Below, in pieces: positions 20,540 through 31,329 of a stretch of DNA of 64,000 nucleotides. The stretch is from Termitomyces sp. T153 (lineage: Eukaryota; Basidiomycota; Agaricomycetes; Agaricales; Lyophyllaceae). A program made the position numbers and the translations under genes. Where the stretch lies: NCBI GenBank assembly GCA_018296165.2, contig JACKQL020000002.1, forward strand, positions 2,232,001 through 2,296,000, given 5' to 3'. Numbering within the stretch: the first letter of the stretch is position 1; each line of letters starts with the position of its first letter. Under the pieces are notes generated by a model. That model was not told the origin of the DNA, searched no databases, and was given only the letters and a program-made list of their open reading frames with translations.

Positions 20540-21190
20540 CCTGCATCAACTGGCCTAGCCTCACCCTCCACCTTGACTGGGACAATCCCACCAACTCTGA
20601 ACTAGTGCCCTTCAATGTCTCACCCTCCTCCGAGAACCCCGAGACCATGATTGACCATCTCTGGACTCCTCCACAGCTCCACTCTAGGTCCATGTGGTTG
20701 TTTGTCATTAATGTCTGACTTGATGGCTTGCCTAAGGTACTCCCACCCTTGTTGATAGCAGTGCCTCTGGTACCTTTGTCAGCAGTCAACTTGACCTTTG
20801 ATGCAATGACTTCGACAAACCCCTCAAGCTCCAACTCTTCAATGGAAGCCCTGCCATACAGGGATCACTCAATACCATGACAACACTTTCACCCTTGACA
20901 ATGATCTGCAGTTCCAGGCCCAGCTCCTTGTCACCCAACTCCCCCCATCAACCCCAATAATGCTCAGACTCTCATGGCTGCAAGATGTCAACCCCGACAT
21001 CAATTGGAAGAACCTCACCATTCAATTTCCTGGCCCCAAAGCAAGTCTAGTGGCTGCCATCCCCCTCTGCCTCCAGTCTATCTCAGACTCTGATATCTCC
21101 AACCCTGGTGCCAACACCTCTGAAGCAACTCAAAGCCCCTCAACCTCTGACAGCAACCCAGAAGGTGAAGAAAATGCAACCCCACCTTAG
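20540..21190 (+). pseudogene. pol: A1 pol continued: end of protease 1 and all of protease 2
   Basis: This resumes A1 after the nested A2. The end of protease 1 (CINWPSLTLHLDWDNP) is followed by a TGA at 20716-20718, at the same place as the TGA in A2 pol. Protease 2 follows, with its active site changed to VDSSASGTFVSSQLDL (DSGA in A2) and the motif [27 protein letters not shown]. It ends at TAG 21188-21190 in a stretch that A2 does not share closely. It shows that the two-protease layout predates both copies. Confidence 0.8.
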
Positions 21191-21274
21191 TCACTTTTGA
21201 TCAAATCATGATGGCTGCCTCCCAACATACCTTGGAATTGATACAAAGGCCTGCAGTATCCTGACCAGTGACAC

Positions 21275-24141
21275 TTGACCCCTCCAACCAACTCTACTAC
21301 CACTCCAGACTCGACCACTACTGCCCTGTCATCCATCCCCATTGATTCCAGAAACCTCAACATTAAAATCATTGGCACCATCCCCTTTGCATGCATCCTA
21401 CAAGACGGCACCCCCACCTTCCAGTTACAAATCACACTAGCCCTACTGGAGGAGCATCTCCACACAGAAACCACTGTGCTGGAGTGCAAAATGGAGGAAC
21501 AGATTCTATCCAAAGTAGTTCCCCTGGAGTATCATGAATTTGCTGATGTGTTCTCTGAAGGGAGTGCCAAAGAACTTCCCCCACACTGCTTCTATGACCA
21601 CAAGATTGACCTCAAAGAAGACACCTCGCCCCTGTTTGGCAAGATCTACAACATGTCTGAGATCAAGCTCCAGGCCCTAAAGGAGTACCTCGATGACATG
21701 CTTGGCAAGGGCTTCATACACCCATTGATCTCCACTGCTGGCGCTCCAGTCTTGTTCACCAAGAAGAAGGACAGATCACTCCAACTCTGTGTGGATTATT
21801 GGGGACTCAACAAAGTCACCAAAAAGAACCAGTATCCCCTCCCCCTGATTGGAGATCTTGTTGACCACCTCTGCAGTGCTAAGATCTACACAAAGATAGA
21901 CCTCTGCTCTAGCTACAATAACATCTGTTTTGCTCCAGGACATGAATGGAAGACTGCCTTTTGCACCCACTATGGCCTCTTTGAGTACCTTGTAATGCTC
22001 TTTGGAATGACTAACTCCATCACCACTTTCCAGTACTTCATGAATGACATCTTCCACAATATGAACAATGTTTTTGTCATTGTGTATCTGGACAACATCT
22101 TGATCTACTTGAATTTACTAGAGGAGCATTTGGAGCATGTCTGCCATGTCCTAGAATGACTCTGGGAGTATCACCTTCATGCCAAACCTGAGAAATGTTC
22201 CTTCTACATGATGGAGGTCGAATACCTTGGGGTTATCATCACTCCTGACGGCATGCACATGGACCCCACCAAAGTTGAAGCTATACTCAATTGGTCCCCA
22301 CCACAGAATGTCAAGGAGGTACAGTCATTTCTGGAGTTTGCTAACTTTTATTGCTGATTCATTGACAACTACTCCAGAATCACCAAACCCCTCAACCAAC
22401 TCACGTGGAAGGATACCCCTTGGGATTGGAACAGCAGGTGCCAAGGTGTATTCCTCCTCCTGAAGAAGGCCTTCACCTCCACTCCAGTCCTCCACCATTT
22501 TGACCTCTTCCTGCTGATCATACTTGAATGTGATGCCTTTAACTATGCTATTGCTGGAATACTCTCCCAGTTGGACTTTGGATCTCCGCCCTGTCACCTT
22601 CTTCACTCATTTGATGACCTCTGTGGAGCTCAACTACAACATCTATGATAAAGAACTCCTTGCAATCATTGAAGCCTTCCATCAGTGGCAGGCCTACCTT
22701 GAGGGATCCCCGCACTGCATCCAAGTCTACTCTGACTACAACAACCTGCAATACTTCACGACCACAAAACAACTCAGCCGCCACCAAGCTCAATAGTCCA
22801 AAACCCTCTCAGAGTACAACTTCACCATCCACTATCACCCTGGATGACTCGGTGTGAAGCCTGATGCCCTCACTTGAAGGTCTGATGTATATCCAAAAAA
22901 ATTGTTTGAAGCTGAACAGAACACATTCAACCATTGAGTAATAATCTCTCCCAAACATCTACATGCCATGCTGATTTTAAATGAAGAAGGGATCCTCCAT
23001 CAGATCAGAAACTCACCTCTGGACCCTTTCTTCACCCAGCATGACCCCTGCAACAATTTTATCAACAAGTTGAATGCCAAAAAACCCTTTATGCTGTCTT
23101 TGGACCACTGCATCCTGCTCTGGAGTGGACAAATTTATGCTCCAGACTACAAGTCCATTTGCCTCAACATACTCCGGCAACACCACAACCACAAACTCTG
23201 GGGACACCCAGGAATTTGTAAGACCCTTCAACTCATCTCCTAGACTTACTTTTGGCCAGGAATGAAGAAGAATGTCACACAATACATAAGAGCCTGCAAA
23301 TCTTGTCTTTGAGCCAAGATACTGTGCCACTGCCCCCATGGGTTATTGAAGCCCCTCCCTGTTGGCTGATGCCCCTGGTCCTCAATATCAATGGATCATA
23401 TTGTTGAACTCCCTGACTCTGACTCCAAAGGTTTCAATGCAATCCTTGTTGTTGTCTGCCACCTCACTAAACAAGCCCTCTTCATCCTCTGCCACACCAC
23501 TGACAATGCTCTGGAGTTTGCCAAACTATTCCTTGAGCACATATTCTCCAAGCATGGACTCCCAGACAACATTGTCTCTGACTGCAGACCTCTATTCATA
23601 TCTCATTTTTGGCAATCACTATATAAGGTGCTTGAAATCAAAACCAATCTCTCCACTGCCTATCACCCGGAGACCAATGGACAAACAGAATGAGTAAACC
23701 AGACATTGGAACAGTATCTCTGCCTCTACATTAACTATTTACGAAATGACTGGCATGCAGAACTTTCTCTCGCTGAGTTTACCTACAACAATATGCCTCA
23801 CTCTGCCACTGGAGTTTCCTCCTTCTACGCCAACAAGAGCTACAACCCCTGACTCATGCTATCCCTCAAGGATATTCCTTCCCACATTGCCCACAAAGTC
23901 GCTGAAGATCTCCAATCCCTTCACCAGTTCCTCCAGGATGAGATTGACATTGCCAATCAAGCCTACTCCAAGCATGCTGATGCCTGATGCAACCTGACCC
24001 CCGACTGGTCCCCTGGCACCTTGGTCTGGCTTGATCAACAAACTTTCAAGACCTAGAGGCCCTCCATCAAGCTTGATCACAAATGTTTCAGCCCTTTCAA
24101 AGTCCTTTGGAAGGTCTCCATGCACACTTACAAGCTCAACT
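21275..24141 (+). pseudogene. pol: A1 pol: RT, RNase H, integrase, truncated before the chromodomain
   Basis: This aligns with A2 pol from about 14290 to 17085. RT is the best kept part (open to 22159): [48 protein letters not shown], and YLDN in place of YLDD at about 22087-22098. RNase H (LECDAFNYAIAGIL, DKELLAIIEAFHQWQAYL) and integrase ([60 protein letters not shown]) are split among frames by stops and small indels. Homology ends at HTYKLNL, where the LTR at 24142 begins, so the chromodomain, antisense gene and 3' LTR of A1 are absent here. Almost every A2 CpG has become TpG or CpA. Confidence 0.85.
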
Positions 24142-25230
24142 TGTCATGACCCATTCCCTGGACCTCTGCACATCGCCCAATGACCCCCTGCCCCTCTAGA
24201 ACCTCCCCCAATGCCTTGCTGAACTTTCACAGTGCTCTGCACCTACTCCAGCTAACTCCGATGCCTCCTCAGCTAACTCCGATGGCCTCCTGGCCAACTC
24301 CGATGTCTTTCCCACAGTTGGTGACGCTTCTCCTAGATCTCCTGAGCTTCTGGGACCATTTCTCTGCTATGCCTGACTCCATTACACATCATCAACTTGA
24401 CACCCTGGTTCCTCTGACTTACTTTGGAGTATCATAACGACCTTGGAATGGCCTGCATCACCAATTGATTCCATCAACATATCAATGCAGCCCGCTCTCT
24501 GATCATAACTGATACCCGTCGACTCCATCGAGCTCTGCCAAGCCCCGCTGCCACAGCTGATGTTCCTCAGAGCTCTCCAGTAGTCAGTATATAAGACGTA
24601 TAGTAGCTCTTTGTACTCTAGTCTTGATATTGCTTAACATTACCTATAGTCTGATTGTTCCTCTCTTGTGTTTTGTGTTCTGTGTTTTGTTTTCTTACTC
24701 TCAGTCTCCCGGTCTTGTCTTGTCTCTATTCTGTTATCGTTTTTGTTATTGTTTTGTATCTCCACCTGAATCTATTCTTGTTCTTGTCTCCATCTTGTCT
24801 CAACTCTGTCTCATTTCATTCAACTCCATCTTGTCTCGTTTGATCTGTCCCATCCATTGTGTTCCTATCTTTAACCAACTCTGGACCTCACTACATGCTT
24901 GGCTCTGAACTCTATCAACTTCTGTTGATCCCCCATCAAACTCCAGCTCTACTTCCATCACTTGCATAGCCTCTGCCTCCTCTGCACCTACAATACTCGC
25001 ATACAGACTTGTGCCTGAACCCCGCCAAGCCCATCCTCCTTCCCTGCAGCCTGTCCCCTACTCCTCCAGACCTCCTCAGACTTGCTTGGATCAATCTCCA
25101 CCAACTATCCTCACAAGTCCCCAGTGTTTGGGACACCTTTGAATGCCCAGTTGTTAGTGCAGAGAATTACATCTGCCTAGTAAGGACTTGCCCAGTGTAG
25201 CTGAGCCCCCATGGTCAGCAGAACCTGACA
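24142..25230 (+). repeat. A3 5' LTR (variant subfamily of A)
   Basis: This 1089-bp LTR runs TGTCATGACCCATTCCCTGG...AGAACCTGACA and carries TATATAAG (near 24589-24596), AGTCTTGATATTG and a short 21-bp tandem repeat (GCTAACTCCGATG units, about 24250-24310). It is followed by the A primer site and a gag start, so it is a 5' LTR rather than a solo one. It cuts A1 pol. The fragment at 6929-7772 and the LTR at 54669-55877 belong to the same subfamily. Confidence 0.8.
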
Positions 25231-25500
25231 TAATATCAAGACTATACCTTACCCCGTTCATGATGTCTGCGCTAGCTCTGCACACACATTTGCCAAACAC
25301 TTCCAATGTTTATGGTCAACCCATGCCTGGAAACCCTTATGATTCATATAGCCCTGCCCAATTTGCCAAGGCACATTGAGTTGCAGACCTGACACCAAAC
25401 ATCCCTTCCACTCCAGTTACACCCATACAACAGCTCTCTCCACGGACACCCTCCCCACCCATGCCCAACCCTATACCACTCCTGCAGACCACCTTCCACC
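25231..25500 (+). pseudogene. gag: A3 primer site and gag N-terminus
   Basis: TAATATCAAGACT at 25231-25243 abuts the LTR. An ATG at 25263 starts MSALALHTHLPNTSNVYGQPMPGNPYDSYSPAQFAKAH, then a TGA, then a Pro-rich stretch to 25500. The N-terminus differs from A1 and A2 gag apart from MSA and the Pro/Tyr/Asn bias, so A3 is a distinct subfamily. A solo LTR follows at once. The likely continuation is 26452-26507 and 27610-27748. Confidence 0.6.
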
Positions 25501-26451
25501 TGTTAGGTTCTGCTAACAATGGGGGCTCAGCTATACTGGCAAGTCCTTACTAGGTGGATGTGATGTCCTGCGCTTATAACCAAGCGTCCAGTATTGGCAT
25601 GGAGGGGCTTGCAAGGGGGAGCTAGGGGGCGGTCTGAGCAAGTCCGGAGTGGCTTGGGGGTGTCTAAGACCAAGTATACCAGTCGTTGAACCTGGATGAG
25701 TGCTGGAGCAAGTTTGTGGGTGCGCAATTAGAATGCGGGGTAAGCAGAGGCTTTGCAGTTGATGGGGGTGGAGCCAGAGTTTGATGGGAGATCACCAAGA
25801 TGTGAGGGGTTCCTGGGCCAAGTGGAAGCGAGGTCCAGGGTTGTCATAGGAATGTTCAGGTCATAGCACGCGCATGGAGTTTGTACTGTTGTTGGAGATG
25901 AAAGGAACTTAGGAAGACAAAGGAACTATACACAGTCGAGATGAGGTGGAGACAAGGCGAGACGAGACAGAGAACAGAGATAGATTCAAAACTAAAAATA
26001 GAGACAGTGATAAGACAAAAGACAAGACACAGGAAACCGGTAAATGCAATATCAAGACTAAAGTACTAGGGGTTCCTCTACAACTTATATACCTACTACT
26101 GGGTGGCTCCAGAGGGCAGAGGATATGGCGGTGGGCTTAACGGAACTGCGCAGAGTCAATGGTTGTCGGGTGCAATCTTGGAATGGGCCACAGTGACATT
26201 CTGATGGGATCAGTTGAGAAGCGGATTGTTCTGGGGTCAGGGAAAGCCTTGGGAGTCCAGGGGAATTCAGGGGGTACATCAACTGCTGCAGAGAAGGCAT
26301 TGGAGTTGATCAAGGAGCTGTCGAGGTCTGCTGAGGAAGTGTTGGAGTTGCCTGAAGTGGGCGTGGAGGGTGGGCGAGGGTTGGGGAGTTTGGTGGAGCA
26401 TTGGGGGGGGGGCTGGGGGCAGTGTTGGGGTCTAGGGAGCAGGTCGTGACA
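25501..26451 (-). mobile_element. Family A solo LTR, minus orientation
   Basis: This 951-bp block reads TGTTAGGTTCTG...GGTCGTGACA, the reverse complement of an A LTR (TATATAAG and AGTCTTGATATTG appear on the minus strand near 26050-26095). The 5 bp CCACC occur on both sides (25496-25500 and 26452-26456), a clean target duplication, so it is a solo LTR. It still has some CpG, so it is younger than its surroundings. Confidence 0.88.
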
Positions 26452-26507
26452 CCACCCTTCTCCTACCCTCTCCGCCAGCTCTGCTTCCCCACAAAGGTTG
26501 ACCCCAA
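26452..26507 (+). pseudogene. A3 gag fragment between two solo LTRs
   Basis: 56 bp of Pro/Ser-coding character between the solo LTRs at 25501-26451 and 26508-27609. Joined to 27610 it reads on without interruption. Assigned to A3 gag by position only. Confidence 0.4.
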
Positions 26508-27609
26508 TGATGTGCTCCTATGCTGCCTAGTGTCATGCAGGAAACCTAAAAAGAGGACCTAACACTAGTCACTAGATAGGGTAGCTGGCAGTAGGAAGTT
26601 AATAGTTGAGGGCAAGTCAGTAACTGTCCCAGAGAACTAGAGCAAGAGTTATGTTGTGGGGTGAAGTCAATAGGAGTTGCTATTGCTAGCAGAAGTTGCT
26701 AGTGACAATCAGGAAAGAAAAAGGGGTAAAGACCAGTAACGTTGCTAAGACAAAATGCCCCTCTAACGGAGGTAGTGGAGGGTGAGGGAATGGGGTAGAG
26801 ATGGGGAAAGGCGGCCACAGGAAGGCTAAAATTAAGGGATGAACGTAAACTGGTTGCTAGCTGTAGTCGCTAGTGTTGTTAAGTTGGATTAACTAAAATA
26901 GGCACCCGCAGTTGGCACCACACTAAGTTGAGGTCAAAGTCAAGGAGGCTTATTGCTAAGCCTGGGTCGAAGGCAATAAAAAGAGTGAAAGAGGCAAAGT
27001 GAAATCTCTTGCTGGTAGGCTCAAAGATAGCTGTTCTCCAATTATTTTTGTCTTCTTTTTTTTTTAGTGTCTATGTACAGTCAGTATTTATATGTTTCAA
27101 GGTATAGTATGGGAAAGTAAACAAATAGGCACCACTAGTGACGGTGTCTGTCACTGTGTTTAGGGTGCATACAAGGCATCAGTCTGTAACTAAGTGAAAA
27201 ATCATAGGTGAAGTCTTGGCGGCACCTAATTGCGAATGAAACCAAAAAGTAACAAGTCCAATGTCAATACCTGAAGTGTAGATGCCATTCAAGTTTGTTA
27301 GTAAGCTCGGCAAAAGAAATGATAGTAAAAGGTACATGTCTGATAATTTGTCCATATATAGTAAGAAAATGCCGTTTTGTTGCTAGAGTTGCTGGGGTTG
27401 CTATTAATTGTTGCTAGAGAGGGTCTAGGCCTTGATGATTTAGGCACAAGTTCCAGACTCCCCATGATGTTTCTTGTGATCAGTAAGTCTTGTGGTCACT
27501 AAAGTCTCATGTGCTGAGTGTTGTGACTTGTATTGGATTTAAGGTAGTCAGCTGCTGCTAAGTCCGAAATGCCAAAAAAATAGTGCTCAGCAATAACTGG
27601 AGCTCATCA
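26508..27609 (-). mobile_element. Family B solo LTR (beta subtype)
   Basis: This 1102-bp LTR in minus orientation begins TGATGTGCTCCTATG and ends GGAGCTCATCA, matching the B1 LTRs at 39397-40405 and 49703-50825 in reverse. Both flanks carry CCAA (26504-26507 and 27610-27613), a 4-bp target duplication like that of the B LTR at 2192. The poly-T run near 27049-27064 is internal to it. Confidence 0.85.
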
Positions 27610-27748
27610 CCAATGTCACCAAAAGCAGCACGCTAAACCCCGGCAATAATTTGATCCAATGATCAACAAACTTCTCCAGCACCACACCCCCACCCCTCCA
27701 ACAACAATAACACAAATCCACTGCAAAAAATCACCCATTGTGTGAAGA
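27610..27748 (+). other. Low-complexity Pro/Asn-coding remnant, probably A3 gag
   Basis: Continues 26452-26507 across the B solo LTR. One frame gives QQTSPAPHPHPSNNNN and similar, which fits the gag linker style of family A, but there is no second copy in the window to align it with. It ends where the next LTR fragment begins. Confidence 0.35.
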
Positions 27749-28733
27749 TGGCTAACTCTGATGCCTTCTCTGCAGCTGTTGATGCTTCCCTTGACCCTCC
27801 TGAGCCCCTGGGACCTTCCCCCATTGTTCCTGACTCTGCTGCACATCACCAACTCCCCCCCCTAGTCTGCCCAACCAACCCCAGAGCATCACAACAACCC
27901 CAGAATGGCCCGTGTCCTCAACTGATCCCATCAGAATATCACTGCAGCCTGTCCCCTGATCACAACTGACACCTGTTGACTCTGTGCAACTCTGTCAAGC
28001 TACGCTGCCACTCATGCTGTCCCCTGGAGGTCTCCAGTAGTTAGTATATAAGTTGTAGAGTAGCTCCTTGTACTCTAGTCTTGATATTACCTGCCTTACC
28101 TGATGTGTTTCTGATTGTTTATCCTCTTGTGTTTCATGTTTCATATCACATTTCCCCTTATCTCAGTCTCCTGGTCTTGTCTTGTCTCCACTTCCATTAT
28201 TGTCCTCATTATTGTTTTGTATCTCTGCTTGAAAATATTTTTGTTCTTGTCCCAATCTCATCTTGACTCTGTCTCATCTTGTTCAGCTCCATTTCTATTA
28301 TCATGTTCAAGTTCTTTCAATCCTAATGCCTTTACAAACTCTGCACTTACAATTACAAACCTCAAACATTCTTTAAACCAACTCTGGACCTTGCTATTCT
28401 CTTGGCTCCAAGAACCATCAACTTCTGTTGATCCCCCATCAAACTCTGGCCCCACTCCTATTACTTGCATAGCCTCTGCTTGCCCTGCACCTCTAGTACT
28501 TGCTTCCAGACTTGTACCTGGCACCCCATCAAGCCTGACCCCTTCCCCATGACTCATCTTAGACCTCTCTGGACCACCCCAGACTTGTTTGGATCACTCC
28601 CCATTGCTTATCCTCACAAGTCCCCAACATCTAGACCTCCCCCAAATGCCCAGTTATCAGTGTGGGACATCACATCCACCTAGTAAGAACTTGCCCAGTG
28701 TAGCTGAGCCTCTGTGGTCAGCAGAACCTGACA
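27749..28733 (+). mobile_element. 5'-truncated family A LTR
   Basis: Homologous to the solo LTR at 36150-37292 from its position +155 onward: CTAACTCTGATGCCTTCTCTGCAGC..., TATATAAG near 28045, AGTCTTGATATTA near 28077, and terminus AGAACCTGACA at 28733. The first 150 or so bp are missing. It truncates the family B LTR remnant that follows. Confidence 0.8.
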
Positions 28734-28862
28734 ACATTGTTGCAGACCTTGGGGCTAAGCCTCATGTGCTAAGTGTTGTAACTTGTACCATGTTGAGATA
28801 GTTAGCTGCCACTCAGTCCAAAATTGCCAAAAATGATGCTCAGCAACAAATGGGTCTTATCA
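28734..28862 (-). repeat. B2 3' LTR, remnant (start of LTR only)
   Basis: 129 bp that match 60742-60870, the start of the B3 LTR, with about four differences by eye. In the B2 orientation (minus) this is the first part of the 3' LTR. It is preceded, on the minus strand, by the purine run GGGGAGGA (complement of 28863-28870). Confidence 0.8.
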
Positions 28863-29036
28863 TCCTCCCCTATGCCAAAATCTTGACTGCCCTCAGTCAA
28901 CCCCAAAGTCTCATGATTGCTTGCTTGGTCTGTGCACCTAGATTAATGAGAATAAAAGCAGCTAGTGATTTCATTTGGACTTTGTCAACACTCCCTTCTT
29001 TCATCTTATCTCTCCTCCAATCTCAATCTTATTGCC

Positions 29037-29549
29037 ATGTTGTCTGAACTTGCTTCTCAGTTTGAAAAGATCACTATGGCCCATGCTTTCCTTGATCAGG
29101 TAGACTGCCTGCTTTCTGTAGCTTGTGCTTCATTGGCAAAGAATCCTTGCTTGGCAGTCACCATCATGTTCAAGACCTGGCTTCAATGGTTCAAGACCAC
29201 AGGGAGTGGAGTTGAGTGGCTTGAGTTGGCAATAGTTGAGAAGGAGTGTTGCCAGCTCTATGAGCAGTACAAAGGGGAAGAGTGGATTTGGCCTTTTGAT
29301 GTGCAATTTGTAAGTTCTCTGTTTACTTCTTTTTTAGTGACAATTCTAATGACTTCTCAAGGCTCCTGTTAATCCCTTGTTGGAGTTTTTGCTGGAAGAT
29401 CTGATGGCAGAAATGACAGTAAGTGCCCCAGCAGTTGCTATTGCTAGCAACACCACTAAGGTAATGTTAGCTTTTTGAGGACATGTCTTTGGATGACCAA
29501 TTTTTCTTCCAGCACCTGCTAGGTGCATTAGCAGTGGCAAGGGGGGAGG
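29037..29549 (+). pseudogene. B2 antisense accessory gene, exons 1-3 (part 1 of 3)
   Basis: B2 lies on the minus strand, so its antisense gene reads plus. The ATG at 29037 gives MLSELASQFEKITMAHAFLDQVDCLL, matching the B1 gene. Exon 1 ends at PFDVQF with donor GTAAGT at 29309. Exon 2 (APVNPLLEFLLEDLMAEMT) ends with another GTAAGT at 29419. Exon 3 (LFEDMSLDDQFFFQHLLGALAVARGE, with one shift) is cut at 29549 by the C2 element and continues at 35669. Unlike the B1 copy, the first donor is intact here. There is no known family that I can name from this N-terminal part. Confidence 0.65.
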
Positions 29550-29919
29550 TGTCAGGGGACTTCAATTTCCAACCTCCATGACTGGTTCTAGCACCTCTAC
29601 AGCTTGTTTGACACCTCTGCAGCTCTTTCTGGGACCATGGAGATCTCCAAAGAACTGCAGAGTTCTCTGTATTACCTCAGCAACCATTGCCCTAGAGTTA
29701 GAAGTAACTCTGGTCACCTGTATAGTAGTTTCCATGCCTCCACCACCCACTGATGCACTACACTGAGCAGCAGGGATCCTTAGACTTGTTCTCTTTGGAT
29801 TCTCCTCTGCTGGGTGATTAGTTACTGATTTGTATCATTGTCTACTCTGCTAATATACTTTGGATTCCCCTCTGCTAGCTGCATGACTCTGATCTGCTGC
29901 CCTGGAGGTTTGCCTTACA
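29550..29919 (+). repeat. C2 5' LTR
   Basis: 370 bp, TGTCAGGGGACTTC to CCTTACA. It contains AGACTTGTTCT at 29782-29792, complementary to the primer site. Confidence 0.88.
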
Positions 29920-29921
29920 GC

Positions 29922-29932
29922 AGAACAAGTCT
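29922..29932 (+). promoter_or_regulatory. C2 self-complementary primer binding site
   Basis: AGAACAAGTCT, 2 nt after the LTR, pairs perfectly over 11 nt with 29782-29792 in the LTR. C1 shows the same pairing with the same 2-nt gap. Confidence 0.65.
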
Positions 29933-30025
29933 CCTAAAACTCACCTGGAAGCCCTGCATAGCTGCAAGGAAGCTCTGAGCTGCTATCTGTCACTTCTTTG
30001 CCAGGATTAAGCACTATGGAGTTCT

Positions 30026-31244
30026 ATGTCTCAGCTTGCCAACCCAGACACACCCTTGGAGGCCCCAGCCCTGCAGGACAAAGCCTGGATTCACCTGCTC
30101 CACTTAGAGACCCAGGTGCAATTAACACAATCATCTCTCACCCACCATATGACTAAACTCTCTACCCTCCATCAGATAACAGATCTTATCTCCCAATCCC
30201 TCCAGGTGCTGCTAGAATGCCTAAGCCCTAACTCCACTCCTCCCATGGCAGTGGAACCAGCTCTGCCTGCCACAGCACCTACTCTGGTGGCTCTGGTGAC
30301 CTTATGGCTGTGGATCCCTTGTCTAGTGCTGCCAGATGCATACAATGGTGCCCAATTCAGCAGGGAACAATTCCTACAGTTCTGCCTCACCTATATCTAC
30401 CTCAGCAGGGACACTTTTAACTCAAATGCATTGAAAATAGCCTGGGTGCTGTCATACATGAAGACCAGACATGCCTCCACCTATGTGCTGTGAGTTTTCT
30501 GCTGTTCTGGAGATGTGGGGAGCTTCCTGAACTGGGTTGCCTTTGAGAAGGACTTTCATAGAGTTTTTCCTATTAGACCCTGCCAAGATGGTGGCACTGA
30601 TGCTGCATGACAGAGAGCAGTATGGACAAGGAAAGTGTATGTTAGATGAGTACATTGACTCATTCTGAGCCCTGGTTGAACAGGCCACCTACCTCAATGG
30701 CCTTTAACTATGCCTCACCTTCTGGGATGGCTTGCACCCCACCTTGGTGGAATGCATTGACAACCTGGCAGAGGGTCACCCCAATGATGAAAAAATTGTG
30801 TGGTATGAGGTGGCCTGGGACCAATGGCAACTCATGAAGATACAGAGGGAGCTTTGCTGTTGCCATTCCATGCTGTGCCCCACTCTGGTTAGCAACCTTC
30901 ACCACTCTGCACCTACTCACCCAGTGCCAGCCCTCACTTCAGCTGCTCCTGCAGCATGTCCTCTACCACTGGGGATTCCCATAGATGTGGATGTGGCCTA
31001 ACAACTCTATGCAGCCCTGCTGTTGTGCTGGAGATGCAAGAAGCCCAGGCACTTTGCATAGCACTGTTCCCTGGGCCTGGAGGTACACTACCTCTCCATG
31101 GTGGAGCAGGAGGAACTTCTCCTGCAGCTCTTGGCTGCAAAAGATGCTGCTAGAGCTCTGTTACTGGACAAGCCCATGTCAGAAATGACCCTAGAGGAAG
31201 CCAGTGTGTGCACCTCACCTCTGGAGCTGGAGGAGGATTTTTAG
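30026..31244 (+). pseudogene. gag: C2 gag
   Basis: This structural protein begins MSQLANPDTPLEAPALQDKAW at 30026 and stays open for 155 codons to ASTYVL. After several stops and a shift, capsid residues (LDEYIDSF, EQATYLNG) and a CCHC knuckle (CWRCKKPRHFAxHC, near 31027-31068, with a stop at one variable position) can be followed, ending at LELEEDF. It is colinear with C1 gag. The start was chosen because both C copies begin at the same place. Confidence 0.75.
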
Positions 31245-31329
31245 TCAAGCAACAGATGAGGTGTATGCCTCTATTACTAGGTGCTGAAAGGTTCTCTTGT
31301 CTGTCAATAGAAAATGAAACTGCCTTTTC

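Noticed and set aside
27049..27064. Poly-T run as the poly(A) tail of a minus-strand retroposon.
   Set aside because: It is inside a family B solo LTR with intact ends and target duplication, at a site where other B LTRs have shorter sequence; no separate element boundary is seen.
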